DNA of 64,000 nucleotides from Methanoregula sp. (GCA_028679075.1 JAJRCF010000005.1:51291-115290); one strand, 5' to 3'. Shown: positions 7,912 through 16,354, numbered from the stretch's first letter. The notes: generated from the letters alone by a model not told the origin. Program-made: numbers and translations.

Positions 7912-8505
7912 ATGAGTGTAATGTTCGAGAATGAAATGCAGACCCGGGCCGCCATCTGCAGCTCCGGGCTCCTCCTCGGACTCATTTTTTTCTTTGCACA
8001 TCTTCCGGTAGTCCTGCTCATCGTGCCGGTCGCAATCCTCTTCCTCGGCCTCGTTGCCGACCCGGAGGAGACACATGCGGTCTGGTACGGGATGCTGAAC
8101 GCGCTCGGCATCTTCGATCTCTCTACTCTCACTGATGCGGAGAAGGCGAACTACGCAGGGAAAAAGCATTACTTCTGGTTTGGCGAGGTCGGGATGGCCG
8201 CAATCATGGCCGGTGTGTTCGCGACCCCGCTCGGAATTTTCCTTGCGAGCCGGACTGAGATCACACTCGCGTTCACCGGGGCGGCGGTGTTGTTCCTCCC
8301 TCTCTTCGTCTTCCTGCCCAAGCTGATCCAGCGAGCCATGAAGACGGACGCAGATGCAATCATCCTCGCGTTCGGGAAGAACGAGCAGGTGAAGAAAGTG
8401 TTCTGGTCCCTGTTCGCGGTACTGGCCGGCCTCGTGCTCGCACAGGTCGCGGATCCGGTGACAGCTCAGCAGGTTATCAGTATCATCACGGGGATGGGGA
8501 CGTGA
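7912..8505 (+). CDS. Multi-spanning membrane protein, unknown
   Basis: 197 residues from the ATG at 7912; ATGs at codons 4 and 9 are alternatives. Hydrophobic segments lie at about residues 16-47 (two helices), 93-113, 118-138 and 165-187. An acidic loop with DPEETHAVWYGM and LTDAEKANYAGKKHYFWFGE separates the first and second pairs. The C-terminal segment LAGLVLAQVADPVTAQQV is Ala/Val rich. No transporter signature is seen. It closes the block of four small genes and may be a holin-like or regulatory membrane protein. Confidence 0.65.
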   Translation: MSVMFENEMQTRAAICSSGLLLGLIFFFAHLPVVLLIVPVAILFLGLVADPEETHAVWYGMLNALGIFDLSTLTDAEKANYAGKKHYFWFGEVGMAAIMAGVFATPLGIFLASRTEITLAFTGAAVLFLPLFVFLPKLIQRAMKTDADAIILAFGKNEQVKKVFWSLFAVLAGLVLAQVADPVTAQQVISIITGMGT

Positions 8506-8556
8506 CGCGGAGACTCCACACCCCCCTCACTTTTTTTAGGAGCACCGGCCATTTCT

Positions 8557-8572
8557 CATAAATTATATATAG
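8557..8572 (+). promoter_or_regulatory. TATA box of the regulator-ABC operon
   Basis: AAATTATATATAG lies about 27 bases before the ATG at 8594, so transcription would begin at or just before that codon and give a leaderless or very short leader, as is common in archaea. It would drive the overlapping run of genes from 8594 to 12157. Confidence 0.6.
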
Positions 8573-8593
8573 TCAACCTACACACGTTGACAT

Positions 8594-9040
8594 ATGCTTC
8601 TGCCCATGGACGAAAAACAGTTCGCGTTCTGGAAGATGCGGCGCAGCGGAACCCCGAACATCTCCATTGCCAACCTGCTTGGCATCTCCCGGCAGGCCGT
8701 CTCCAAGGCGCTGCTTGCCATGGACGGGAAGATCGATGCGGCACTCCGCGATATGGCGCAGTCAAACCAGATCGCGATCGAAGCAATCAATACCGAGCGG
8801 GGGATCCTGCTCGGGAGGTCGATACCGCTCCAGATCCCGGCGCTTATCTTCATCTCTGAAAAGCACGGGGTCCAGGTGTGGTACGATCATGAAGGCGACT
8901 GCGGCACGTGCCAGCGGTATACCGCATGCATCGAACTGCTCTGGGATTATGCAACCGAGCTCGGCATCAGGATCGAGAAGACCGCCCACCCGACGAAGAT
9001 GGCAGAAGAACTGTTTACCAAAGTGAAGGCGATGATATGA
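8594..9040 (+). CDS. Helix-turn-helix regulator with Cys cluster
   Basis: 148 residues. The N-terminal 45 residues form a helix-turn-helix (NISIANLLGISRQAVSKALLAM). The rest is an alpha/beta domain with GILLGRSIPLQIPALIFIS, GVQVWYDHEGDCGTCQRYTAC and a C-terminal helix. The CX2CX5C cluster with nearby His could bind a metal or Fe-S cluster. This layout recalls the archaeal Tfx-type family, but I am not certain. It is the first gene of an operon whose next gene overlaps it by ATGA, followed by an ABC exporter, and it probably regulates that operon. ATG at codon 5 is an alternative start. Confidence 0.7.
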   Translation: MLLPMDEKQFAFWKMRRSGTPNISIANLLGISRQAVSKALLAMDGKIDAALRDMAQSNQIAIEAINTERGILLGRSIPLQIPALIFISEKHGVQVWYDHEGDCGTCQRYTACIELLWDYATELGIRIEKTAHPTKMAEELFTKVKAMI

Positions 9041-10062
9041 CATTCCATTTATCCGAATTGTTCCGGAAATACCGGGCCTGGTGCCCGAATTCCGATGCAC
9101 GGCCCCTGCGCACAGCACCACCGGTACTGGCAACACCACCGGTCACCCTCAATCCTGTCCAGCCGGGTGGCGGAGCCGGGGGATCGGGACGGATCGACCG
9201 TGGGATCAAACTGACAACCGGAAGTATACGACTCCTGATCAGGAACCGGCAGCTGCTCTGGTTCTCGCTTCTCACCGGCCTGGTGATGATCTTCAGTCTC
9301 GTATCGAACCTGTATCTCCAGTTCATCTCCGGCACGGCACTGTTTCCGGGGACAGGCCTCGCGACCGGCCCTGCTTCCACCGCCATCTCATGGGGCTCGC
9401 CGCCCTGGATTGCCCTGACGTTCATCATCGGCCTTGTCAGTACCTTCATCACGTACTATCTCCTGGCAGCACTGATCGCGTGTGTCTCGCGCATCCATTC
9501 AGGCCAGACAGCGACTGTCCATGACGGGCTGGCGCATGCCGGGCAATACCGGTGGCCGCTTTTCAGCTGGGCGATGATCTGGGCATGCATCGGGGTCGTG
9601 TTCTCGTTCTTCATGAACCCTTCCACAATGGGGAGTGTACTTGTAAACTTTGGGATGATTTACGGTTCCATGGCATTCATGGCATGTCTTTATGTCCTTA
9701 CCCTGTTTGTAGTCCCGCTTCTTGTCCTTGCCAATGAAGACCTTGTTACCGCGGTTACGGGATCGTTATCCCTGTTCAGGAAGGTGTGGGCAGAGATTCT
9801 TGTCTGCTTTATCATCTACGTCCTGATCGTGTTTGTCGTTATGTTAACATCCCTGGTCCCCATGATCGCGATCGGATTTTCATCGGGCAGTGCTTCAGCA
9901 GCACTTGCCGTTGTTGTCGCGTATATGCTGGTGATGCTCGTCATGCTCTTTATCGGCTCGACCATCGTCGGGATCACGATCACCGGCCTCTATCTCTACG
10001 GGAAGACCGGAATCCTGCCCGCGATGTTCGAAGGAAAAACGACGGATATTGAGCACGCATGA
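9037..10062 (+). CDS. Polytopic membrane protein (DUF6159-like)
   Basis: 341 residues from the ATG at 9037, which overlaps the previous stop as ATGA; longer frames upstream lie inside the regulator gene and are rejected. A cytoplasmic Pro/Gly-rich N terminus is followed by about six to eight hydrophobic segments, with a KLTTGSIRLLIRNRQLLWFS motif just before the first. It resembles the DUF6159 family of membrane proteins. It overlaps the ABC ATPase gene (ATGA), so it is probably an accessory membrane component of the exporter encoded downstream. Substrate unknown. Confidence 0.7.
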   Translation: MTFHLSELFRKYRAWCPNSDARPLRTAPPVLATPPVTLNPVQPGGGAGGSGRIDRGIKLTTGSIRLLIRNRQLLWFSLLTGLVMIFSLVSNLYLQFISGTALFPGTGLATGPASTAISWGSPPWIALTFIIGLVSTFITYYLLAALIACVSRIHSGQTATVHDGLAHAGQYRWPLFSWAMIWACIGVVFSFFMNPSTMGSVLVNFGMIYGSMAFMACLYVLTLFVVPLLVLANEDLVTAVTGSLSLFRKVWAEILVCFIIYVLIVFVVMLTSLVPMIAIGFSSGSASAALAVVVAYMLVMLVMLFIGSTIVGITITGLYLYGKTGILPAMFEGKTTDIEHA

Positions 10063-10967
10063 CAACCAGCGATCACAAAAAAGACGATAGTCGTAATGTC
10101 CTTGAGATTGAACACCTCACCAAGACCTTTGACAGCAGGAATATTCTCGAAGATCTCAGTTTTACCGTCAACAAGGGCGAGGTGTTCGGCCTCTTAGGCC
10201 CGAATGGGGCGGGCAAGACCACGCTCATCCGGACCATTCTCGACATCTTCCGGCCCGATGCCGGGACGATCTCGCTCTTTGGCAGGACGTTCTCCGATGA
10301 GATCAAGGATGCGATCGGCTACCTGCCCGAGGAAGGGAGCCTGGATAAGGAGATCCCGGTCGCGGAGTGTATCCGGTATTTTGCGGAGCTCAAACATGTG
10401 GATGCGATTGACCGGAAGATGGACGCGTGGCTGAAGAGACTGGATCTCACAGAATACCGGGACAAAAAGATCCAGGAACTGAGCAAGGGCATGCACCGCC
10501 GGCTCCAGTTCATTCTCGCGGTCATCCACGAACCGGACCTCCTCATCCTTGACGAGCCGTTCTCGGGACTCGACCCCCTCAACACAAAAACCCTCAAGGA
10601 TATTCTCCTTGACCTGAGTGGGAAAGGCACGACCCTGATCATGAGCACGCACCAGATGGACGAGGTGGAACGGATGTGCGACCGGATCCTCATGCTCAAT
10701 GAAGGGAAGATGGTGCTCTACGGCAGCCTTGGTGAGATCCGCCGGCAGTTCGGATTGTCGGTCGAGGTCCGGTACGAAGGCACGCTCCCGCATATCGACC
10801 ATATCCTTGGTATCAACGACTCCGGCAACGTCGCGGAGCTGATCGTTGAGAAGGATGCCGATACCCAGGCGATATTAAAAACGCTTGTCGCAAGCGTTAC
10901 CATCCGGAAGTTCGAGGTCAAGCAGCGGTCCATGAACGAGATCTTCCTCGAGGTGTGCAAACGATGA
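10059..10967 (+). CDS. ABC transporter ATP-binding protein
   Basis: 302 residues with a full nucleotide-binding domain: Walker A GPNGAGKTT at about residue 47, Q-loop region EEGS, signature LSKGMHRR, Walker B LLILDEPFSGLD and the switch His in STHQMDE. The C-terminal 80 residues form the extension typical of NatA/DrrA-like exporters. It powers the permease encoded immediately downstream, with which it overlaps by ATGA. The operon order regulator, membrane protein, ATPase, permease suggests export of a drug, lipid or Na+; the substrate cannot be read from sequence. Confidence 0.92.
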   Translation: MTTSDHKKDDSRNVLEIEHLTKTFDSRNILEDLSFTVNKGEVFGLLGPNGAGKTTLIRTILDIFRPDAGTISLFGRTFSDEIKDAIGYLPEEGSLDKEIPVAECIRYFAELKHVDAIDRKMDAWLKRLDLTEYRDKKIQELSKGMHRRLQFILAVIHEPDLLILDEPFSGLDPLNTKTLKDILLDLSGKGTTLIMSTHQMDEVERMCDRILMLNEGKMVLYGSLGEIRRQFGLSVEVRYEGTLPHIDHILGINDSGNVAELIVEKDADTQAILKTLVASVTIRKFEVKQRSMNEIFLEVCKR

Positions 10968-12157
10968 CGGCAAAAGCTCTCGTTGTTGCAAAATTTGAAT
11001 TTCTCAAAACCGTACGGCGCAAAGGGTTCATCCTTGGCACGATCGGGCTTCCCGTGTTTATGCTCATCATCATCGGGCTCTCCCTGTATGCCGGTGCCGG
11101 GATCGGCACCGCCCCAGCGAACCAGACCGTCGGGTATGTCGATGCTGTCGGTTTTGTGCAGGCAGCGCCCGGCTTTGTCCAGTACCCTGACATTGCGGCC
11201 GGCAAGGCGGCGCTGGTGAACGGTGATATCCACAGCCTGCTGATCGTCCCTCCGGAGTATATCCGGACCGGCACGCTCACGGTATATACGATGGATAATT
11301 CCCTGCTCGGGTCAGCGGGCTCCAGCCGGTCGGTGCAGGAGTTTATGACACAGAACCTCCTGCGGCACGAGAACGTGTCCGACCAGGCTGCGCAGAAGAT
11401 CCTCTCCCCGGTATCCCCCACGGTGATCGTCCTCGATGAAGCGGGCAATCCCAAAGGCGACCAGGAGATTCTTGGGTTCTTACTGCCGTTTGCCCTCACG
11501 ATGGTCCTCGCCCTCGGCATCCTCACTTCGTCCGGTTACCTGATGCAGGGAATCGGTGAGGAGAAAGAGAGTCGGCGGGGTGAGTTCCTGCTCTCCCATT
11601 GCTCGGCCGAAGAACTGCTCGGAGGAAAGATCCTCGGGTATGCGTGTGTTGGCCTGCTCCAGATCGTAGTCTGGGTCACGATCGGCCTTGCCGTGATCGC
11701 CGCAAGCCCGTTCGCCCAGTTGTTCTCCGAACTCCAGGTGACGTGGCTCGTGTGCCTCGCGGTCATTTACTTTATTCTCGGGTACTTCCTGTTCTCGGTC
11801 TCGACCGCCTGCACGGCATCCCTCGCACCCTCGGTCAGGGAAGCCCAGCAGGTCTCGGCCATCTTCTCGATGTTTGCTGTCTTCCCGCTCATCTTCCTCC
11901 AGTTCCTCCTCCAGGACCCGAATTCCCTCATGATGCAGTTCCTGACCTATTTCCCGTACACCGCGCCGTTCATCGCGATGGTCCGGCTCACGCTCGTGAC
12001 GGTACCGCCGTACGAGATTGTCGTGAGTATCGCCGTTCTTATCATATCCATTGCCGTCCTGACAAGGCTTGCCGCACGGATCTTCAGGATGGGCATGCTG
12101 ACCTACGGGAAACGGGTGTCATTCAGGGAAGTATTTAGATTTATCAGGGAAAAATAA
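10964..12157 (+). CDS. ABC-2 type permease
   Basis: 397 residues starting at the ATG that overlaps the ATPase stop. One N-terminal transmembrane helix (about 25-45) is followed by an extracytoplasmic domain of roughly 140 residues and then five C-terminal helices, the layout of NatB/ABC-2 permeases. GIGEEKESRRGEFLLSHCSAEELLGGKILG is the coupling-type helix that contacts the ATPase. It forms the membrane channel for the ATPase encoded at 10059. The gene ends the operon; a GC-rich then A/T-rich stretch follows. Confidence 0.9.
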   Translation: MTAKALVVAKFEFLKTVRRKGFILGTIGLPVFMLIIIGLSLYAGAGIGTAPANQTVGYVDAVGFVQAAPGFVQYPDIAAGKAALVNGDIHSLLIVPPEYIRTGTLTVYTMDNSLLGSAGSSRSVQEFMTQNLLRHENVSDQAAQKILSPVSPTVIVLDEAGNPKGDQEILGFLLPFALTMVLALGILTSSGYLMQGIGEEKESRRGEFLLSHCSAEELLGGKILGYACVGLLQIVVWVTIGLAVIAASPFAQLFSELQVTWLVCLAVIYFILGYFLFSVSTACTASLAPSVREAQQVSAIFSMFAVFPLIFLQFLLQDPNSLMMQFLTYFPYTAPFIAMVRLTLVTVPPYEIVVSIAVLIISIAVLTRLAARIFRMGMLTYGKRVSFREVFRFIREK

Positions 12158-12380
12158 ATTTTAACCGGGGGAGGGCGACCCGGAGACCGCCCGGCAGATC
12201 ATGGGGAGCATTACCGGAATGGGAGGATAATTTAGGAAATTTCCATCTCCTGATTTCGGATGCCCGCAATGTTCCTGAAAAATCCGGATGGTTTTATCAC
12301 CTTTTTTTTAGAACACGACCAGAATGCATTTAACGATATAATAAAAATAAAATTAAAATACACACGACCCGGTGACTCCA

Positions 12381-12755
12381 ATGAGAATAGAACGCGTCCA
12401 GTATTTTACCAAAAAGGAAGAAGAGTTCGTCAGCCTGTTGACCGGCATCGGGATAAAGAAGCATGTCGCAGCGCTGCTGGTATTCCTCGCAAACGTACCC
12501 GAGACATCGTCCCGTTCCATCGAGCGCGGGACCGACCTGCGGCAGCCGGAGGTAAGTATCGCGATGAAATATCTGATGGACCGGGGCTGGGTCAGGATGA
12601 GTGGGGAATCCTCCGAACACAAAGGCCGCCCGGTAAAAATTTACCAGCTGGCCTTACCGATAACGGCAATCATGAATTCCATCGAAGAAGAGAAGAAACG
12701 TGAAACCCGGGACCAGCTCGCCCTTTTCGAAAAATTGCGAGACCATATCCGATAA
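12381..12755 (+). CDS. TrmB/MarR-like winged-helix regulator
   Basis: 124 residues from the ATG at 12381, preceded by GGTGA at 12370-12374; an in-frame GTG at 12372 lies inside that ribosome site and is rejected. A helix-turn-helix (SIERGTDLRQPEVSIAMKYLMDRGWV) and a wing (SSEHKGRPVKIYQL) occupy residues 40-95. A charged C-terminal helix (EEEKKRETRDQLALFEKLRDHI) is probably the dimerisation element. Many methanogen genomes carry single-domain regulators of this type. No ligand domain is present. Confidence 0.75.
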   Translation: MRIERVQYFTKKEEEFVSLLTGIGIKKHVAALLVFLANVPETSSRSIERGTDLRQPEVSIAMKYLMDRGWVRMSGESSEHKGRPVKIYQLALPITAIMNSIEEEKKRETRDQLALFEKLRDHIR

Positions 12756-13224
12756 TCAGCCCGGGAACCCGGTCCTTCCCGGATCTCCCAACTTAAGTAT
12801 AGGGATGTGCGTCACAGACGGTTCCGAAGGAGTGAGAAATCAGCTCCCCCTTTTGACTGTGAGTGACCTCATATGTCCGTTTTGATGAAAATGACCTATC
12901 CGGGCTCATTCTGGACCCCGTTTCTCCATTTCCGGATCCCAGTGACCGGCCTGTTTCGGGCATTTTTAAGATAAGTGTCATGAAAACTCATGCTATTGCC
13001 CCCGTTTGATTATCCGGAGGTTTTGCGAGGAGAGAAACCGGCCTGTTTGGAGCTAGTTTCAATCGAGAATAGGTTGGGGGGATGATGTTCAGGCTGTAGC
13101 GGGGTGGGGTGCAGAAACGCGGGGGTGATGGTCCGGAGTGATCTGACCTCCCACTATCCATTTTTCGACCACAAACCTCTTGGCAAGACCGGCCCCAGCT
13201 TGTTGTTATGGGGGTATGGTGCAT
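12756..13224. other. Intergenic stretch with a short dispersed repeat
   Basis: 469 bases with no credible gene on either strand. It contains one copy of a 37-base repeat (12929-12965) and, at 13030-13050, a partial match to the same motif (ACCGGCCTGTTT). The end carries the ribosome binding region of the secreted protein at 13225. Confidence 0.5.
12929..12965 (+). repeat. 37-base direct repeat, copy 1
   Basis: TTTCCGGATCCCAG followed by TGACCGGCCTGTTTCGGGCA and TTT; identical to 13631-13667 except for one base. The copies bracket the secreted protein gene at 13225-13617. Confidence 0.75.
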
Positions 13225-13617
13225 ATGAGAAACAATGCAGCAATTTTTTTCATTCTCATATCATTGATGATGATGTGCCTGGCTGTGCCGGTAACCAGCG
13301 CTGCTGTTCCTGATAACGAACGGCAGGCAGGTCCGCTTGGTACAGGTCCTGACCTCAATGTTACCGGCGCCAATGTCTCAAATTATACTGTTCCTTACCG
13401 GTACGAGAAATCATCGATAAATGATCAAATCAGCATCAGTATACCTGATACCTATTTACCCGTTTCAAAGGGGGAAATGGCAGCAGGGCCACGGACGATC
13501 GGGTTCTTTTTCAATCCGCTATCCCTTGCAACCGTGATTATCGCAATTGTCTCCGGGGCAGCAGGAGTGTGGTACGTGATAAAACGAAAACAAAATGAAC
13601 CGGATGAGGACGAGTAA
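13225..13617 (+). CDS. Secreted/membrane-anchored small protein
   Basis: 130 residues. A signal peptide covers about residues 1-27 (hydrophobic core IFFILISLMMMCLAV, cleavage after TSAA). The middle is Asn/Ser/Thr rich with N-x-T/S sites. A transmembrane helix at about 98-117 is followed by a short acidic tail (KRKQNEPDEDE), so the protein is probably anchored with its middle outside the cell. An upstream in-frame ATG at 13216 is too close to the G-run. Unknown function. The gene is bracketed by the 37-base repeat copies. Confidence 0.6.
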   Translation: MRNNAAIFFILISLMMMCLAVPVTSAAVPDNERQAGPLGTGPDLNVTGANVSNYTVPYRYEKSSINDQISISIPDTYLPVSKGEMAAGPRTIGFFFNPLSLATVIIAIVSGAAGVWYVIKRKQNEPDEDE

Positions 13618-13630
13618 ACCTGTTTTCCCT

Positions 13631-13667
13631 TTTCCGGATCCCAGCGACCGGCCTGTTTCGGGCATTT
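13631..13667 (+). repeat. 37-base direct repeat, copy 2
   Basis: Second copy of the repeat at 12929-12965, one substitution (T to C) apart, placed just after the stop codon of the gene at 13225. The spacing between copies is 702 bases. Confidence 0.75.
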
Positions 13668-13803
13668 CTGAGGGAAAGGTCGCGGGAAGGCGTTTCCGGG
13701 GGATCGACCCCGGGTTTGAGGGAGAGATATTTCCTGCGCGGTGATGGACGAGAGGAAAAAAGTTTCTTCAAACCATTTTGCAAAAAAAAGAGAATCTCCC
13801 GGC

Positions 13804-14664
13804 TCACAGCGTAATCTTCTTTAAGATCCGCCCTTCCCGGAAAACCGTGATGCCCCCGCCGCTCTGCGAGACGACAATCCCCACCGCGTGGGTGACCGCG
13901 GTGATCGCTGCCACCGAGTTGTGCCGGGTCCCCATCCCGGGGGGAAGGGAGACGCTGCTGGAATCGACGGTGATGTAGCGGCCTACGGATTCGACAAAAC
14001 CGTCACCGGTGATGACGAACGCGCCGTCGAGCTGGGCAAGGGCCTTGATATTCTCCTTGAGACTGTCGTTGGTGACAACCCGCAGCTCCGGCCGGTGGCC
14101 TTCGAACGGGTTTAGGATAATCTGGCGGGACTTCTCCAGCACGTTCTTCGTATCGCCGATCAGGAACGTGGTGCCGACCGGTTTTCCTTCCCGGCCTTCG
14201 ATCGAGATCTCGGTACAGATGTGGAAGACCGCGTCGAAGACATCCTCTTTCACATCCGTATCCGCAACAACCATGTCCTTCCACGTATCGGTGCTGATCC
14301 GCACCTCGTTGCTGCCGCGTCTCCGGTCCGTGATGTCGTGGCCGATACAGAGGATCTCGGTGAGCCGGCCCTGCTCGTCCCGGATCGCCTTGTTGATCCA
14401 CGCGATCCAGACACGGTCGCCGTTGCGCCGGACATTCTCGTTGACATTGACCGCATAGCCTTCCGCATTGAACCCGATGTCGTTTGCCATCATCGAGAGC
14501 CCGTGCTGGATGCGGGCCTTCTCGGACACGATCGTCCCGACAACATTCTTCCCGATCACGTCTTCCGATGTATAATCGAAGAAGGTCAGGGCATAGTGGT
14601 TGAAGAACGTGATCGTGCCCTGCGTGTCCATCCGGATGATGATGCTCTGGGTGTTCTGGAGCAC
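13804..14664 (-). CDS. PAS plus DisA_N (diadenylate cyclase) downstream fragment
   Basis: 286 residues if begun at the GTG at 14664. The N-terminal half is a PAS fold (DTQGTITFFNHYALTFFDYTSEDVIGKN to GHDITDR). The C-terminal half has DisA_N features: a LAQLDGAFVI segment with the DGA motif and GMGTRHNSVAAITAVTHAVGIVVSQSGG. Canonical cyclases have RHR where this has RHN. Such domains join two ATP into cyclic di-AMP. No Shine-Dalgarno supports the GTG, and the frame continues without shift from the receiver-PAS gene upstream, so it is probably the 3' part of one gene. Confidence 0.7.
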   Translation of the reverse strand: MLQNTQSIIIRMDTQGTITFFNHYALTFFDYTSEDVIGKNVVGTIVSEKARIQHGLSMMANDIGFNAEGYAVNVNENVRRNGDRVWIAWINKAIRDEQGRLTEILCIGHDITDRRRGSNEVRISTDTWKDMVVADTDVKEDVFDAVFHICTEISIEGREGKPVGTTFLIGDTKNVLEKSRQIILNPFEGHRPELRVVTNDSLKENIKALAQLDGAFVITGDGFVESVGRYITVDSSSVSLPPGMGTRHNSVAAITAVTHAVGIVVSQSGGGITVFREGRILKKITL

Positions 14665-14679
14665 GTCGCGGTATTTTGC

Positions 14680-15486
14680 CTAGCTCTCGTGGAGTGCATC
14701 GGCAATCTTCTGCTTGTCGGTGTTGTCGGTGACGACAAAGGTCCCGCCCCGGGTGATGTCCATGGGGTCGAGCGGGTGCACCTGGATGTGGCAGGGGATC
14801 GGTGTCCCGTCGTTTTTTACGAGCCGGGTATCTGCATGCCCGAGTCCCGCTGCATCCTTCCGTATCAGAAATTCGCGGCAGAGCTGTTCGTACTCTTCCG
14901 GGGTCCGGAGCAGCGAGCGGAGTTCCCTGCCGACAAGCGACGCCTCCGTGTACCCGAGCATGGCGACCAGCGGGCCGTTCACCCATTCGAGGATGCCGTT
15001 GCGCATCTGGAAGATGCCAAGGGGTGTTGCGGAAAGGATGGTTGCCAGCTGGTCGTTCTGGACCTTGAGCTCGCGTTCGGCTTTCTTCCGCAGCATCGTC
15101 TGCTTGATCAGGGTGACCATCTCCATGAGCTGCGGGCGGATATCGCCGGACTGCGGGACCGTGATCTCCGTCGCGTTATTGACTTCCTCGATGGCGATCT
15201 TGTTCTGGCCTCTCCGGCAGAGGAGGATCACCGGCGTGGTGTTTCCCTGCAACTTGAGGTACTTGAGGAAATCGATGCCGTTCATATCCGGCACGAACTC
15301 GATGCCGTTCACATCGGGTTGCTGTTCGTACGAGACGATCACGTCAAAGGTCCTGCCCCGGAGTTTCTCTGTCGCCTGCTTGATGGAGTGGGCCGGCTCG
15401 ACTTTTATCTCGCCGGTCTTTTCAAGAAACGTGCGGATCCGGGAAAGAAGATCGGTGTTGTCATCGACAAACAGGACGGAAATCAT
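14680..15486 (-). CDS. Degenerate receiver plus PAS upstream fragment
   Basis: 268 residues from the ATG at 15486 (AAGATG-type leader). The receiver domain begins ISVLFVDDN but lacks the phospho-acceptor Asp: where relatives in this window read SDYQMP, it reads SYEQQP. It also has LCRRG instead of the conserved TGKG lysine, and a doubled segment (NGIEFVPDMNGIDFL). A PAS domain follows. The frame ends at the TAG discussed for the whole gene. The receiver is therefore unlikely to be phosphorylated normally and may be a protein-interaction or decaying domain. Confidence 0.7.
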   Translation of the reverse strand: MISVLFVDDNTDLLSRIRTFLEKTGEIKVEPAHSIKQATEKLRGRTFDVIVSYEQQPDVNGIEFVPDMNGIDFLKYLKLQGNTTPVILLCRRGQNKIAIEEVNNATEITVPQSGDIRPQLMEMVTLIKQTMLRKKAERELKVQNDQLATILSATPLGIFQMRNGILEWVNGPLVAMLGYTEASLVGRELRSLLRTPEEYEQLCREFLIRKDAAGLGHADTRLVKNDGTPIPCHIQVHPLDPMDITRGGTFVVTDNTDKQKIADALHES

Positions 15487-15704
15487 CGTACATCTTCCGG
15501 GAAAACGGCGTAGAATTACTAGTATCAGGTAGATGGTGGAGCGATAAATAGTTGTTGAAAACGGCGAGTTTATGAGAAACGAAGGCTGTAATCCACGACA
15601 ATTCCGCAATCGCCGGGGAGTGTCCGGGCTGTTGCATCCATGCCGGGGCAACGGGATTTTAAAAAAAGGGCCCGGTATCCGGATATCCGGAGGGCCGGAT
15701 GAGA

Positions 15705-16058
15705 TTATTCATCTGAATGGGAGACAATCGCGAGCTGGTACATCCAGTCCATCAGCGGGTGGCACTCCTCGACAACACACTCGAGGTCGCACCCGATACA
15801 CGGGATCAGCTCGTCTCCGGCCAGCAGGTCGCACGGGTTGACCGGCATCTGTTTCGCTTTCAGGAGATAGGTCTTGATACCGTCCTTTTTGAACTCCACC
15901 CGGTCGATGAGCCCGCTCTCCTCCAGTTTCTTGACAATCCGCGAACATTTCCGGCTGTCAACGCCCAGTTCCTTCCAGAGCTCGCTCTGGAGCACACCCT
16001 CCGGTTTTGACTGGATCAGTTTCAGTCCTTCCTCAATCGGATCTCCCACCGTCTCCAC
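15705..16058 (-). CDS. MarR/Lrp-like winged-helix regulator with C-terminal Cys cluster
   Basis: 117 residues from a GTG at 16058 (a second GTG at 16049 has a better-placed GGTGGAG). Residues 10-70 form a winged helix (LQSELWKELGVDSRKCSRIVKKLEESGLIDR and a wing with KKDGIKTYLL). The C-terminal 45 residues hold five cysteines (NPCDLLAGDELIPCIGCDLECVVEECHPL), suited to binding an Fe-S cluster or metal. A redox- or metal-responsive regulator is likely. The gene is 13 bases upstream of nothing on its own strand but 14 bases before the LSm stop, so LSm and this gene may be cotranscribed (LSm first). Confidence 0.75.
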   Translation of the reverse strand: METVGDPIEEGLKLIQSKPEGVLQSELWKELGVDSRKCSRIVKKLEESGLIDRVEFKKDGIKTYLLKAKQMPVNPCDLLAGDELIPCIGCDLECVVEECHPLMDWMYQLAIVSHSDE

Positions 16059-16071
16059 CTTCTGAATTGAC

Positions 16072-16308
16072 TCAGATCACCGGTGCAATGGTAAGAATAT
16101 TGTTACCCCGGATTACGACTGTCCCAAGGCTCCGTCCCCTCTGGTTGTCGACAAATTCAATGGTCTCTTCCATATGGATGTTGAGGTATTCATCCACTGC
16201 AACGAGCCGTCCCTGCAGCTTCCGCCCCTCATCCTTGATCTCGACAGAAATTTTTGAATCAACGAGGGCAAACACTTTTTTTATCGGCAAAACAATTCCG
16301 TTAACCAT
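16072..16308 (-). CDS. Archaeal LSm (Sm-like) RNA-binding protein
   Basis: 78 residues from the ATG at 16308; the frame is open further upstream into repeats, which I reject as start. It has the Sm1 motif (KLQGRLVAVDEYLNIHMEETIEF) and the Sm2 motif (LGTVVIRGNNIL) of the LSm fold. Archaeal LSm proteins form six- or seven-membered rings that bind U-rich RNA and take part in RNA handling. A winged-helix regulator follows it closely on the same strand. Upstream lies the hairpin-repeat tract. Confidence 0.9.
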   Translation of the reverse strand: MVNGIVLPIKKVFALVDSKISVEIKDEGRKLQGRLVAVDEYLNIHMEETIEFVDNQRGRSLGTVVIRGNNILTIAPVI

Positions 16309-16354
16309 CTGCCCTAATTTGGGATGTAAGATAATTAAAGTTTGTGCATACTGA

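Larger units (their letters stand above)
13804..15486 (-). pseudogene. Receiver-PAS-PAS-diadenylate cyclase gene interrupted by an in-frame TAG
   Basis: Read on the minus strand from the ATG at 15486, one frame encodes 560 codons apart from a single TAG at 14680-14682. The residues around it, LHES-stop-AKYRDVLQN, match the usual PAS linker pattern ESEAKYR, so a GAG-to-TAG change is the simplest cause. Order: degenerate receiver (residues 1-115), PAS (about 140-255), stop, PAS (about 275-385), DisA_N-type cyclase domain (about 420-555). It may be a recent pseudogene, a sequencing error or two separate polypeptides. Confidence 0.6.

Noticed and set aside
14680..14682. TAG as a pyrrolysine codon
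   Set aside because: TAG is used as an ordinary stop elsewhere in the window (for example the Cys-peptide and aldolase genes), no methylamine methyltransferase is present, and the residue expected here is Glu in a PAS linker.
14221..15513. 430-codon plus-strand open frame
   Set aside because: It is the shadow of the receiver-PAS-cyclase gene, which has clear domains on the opposite strand.
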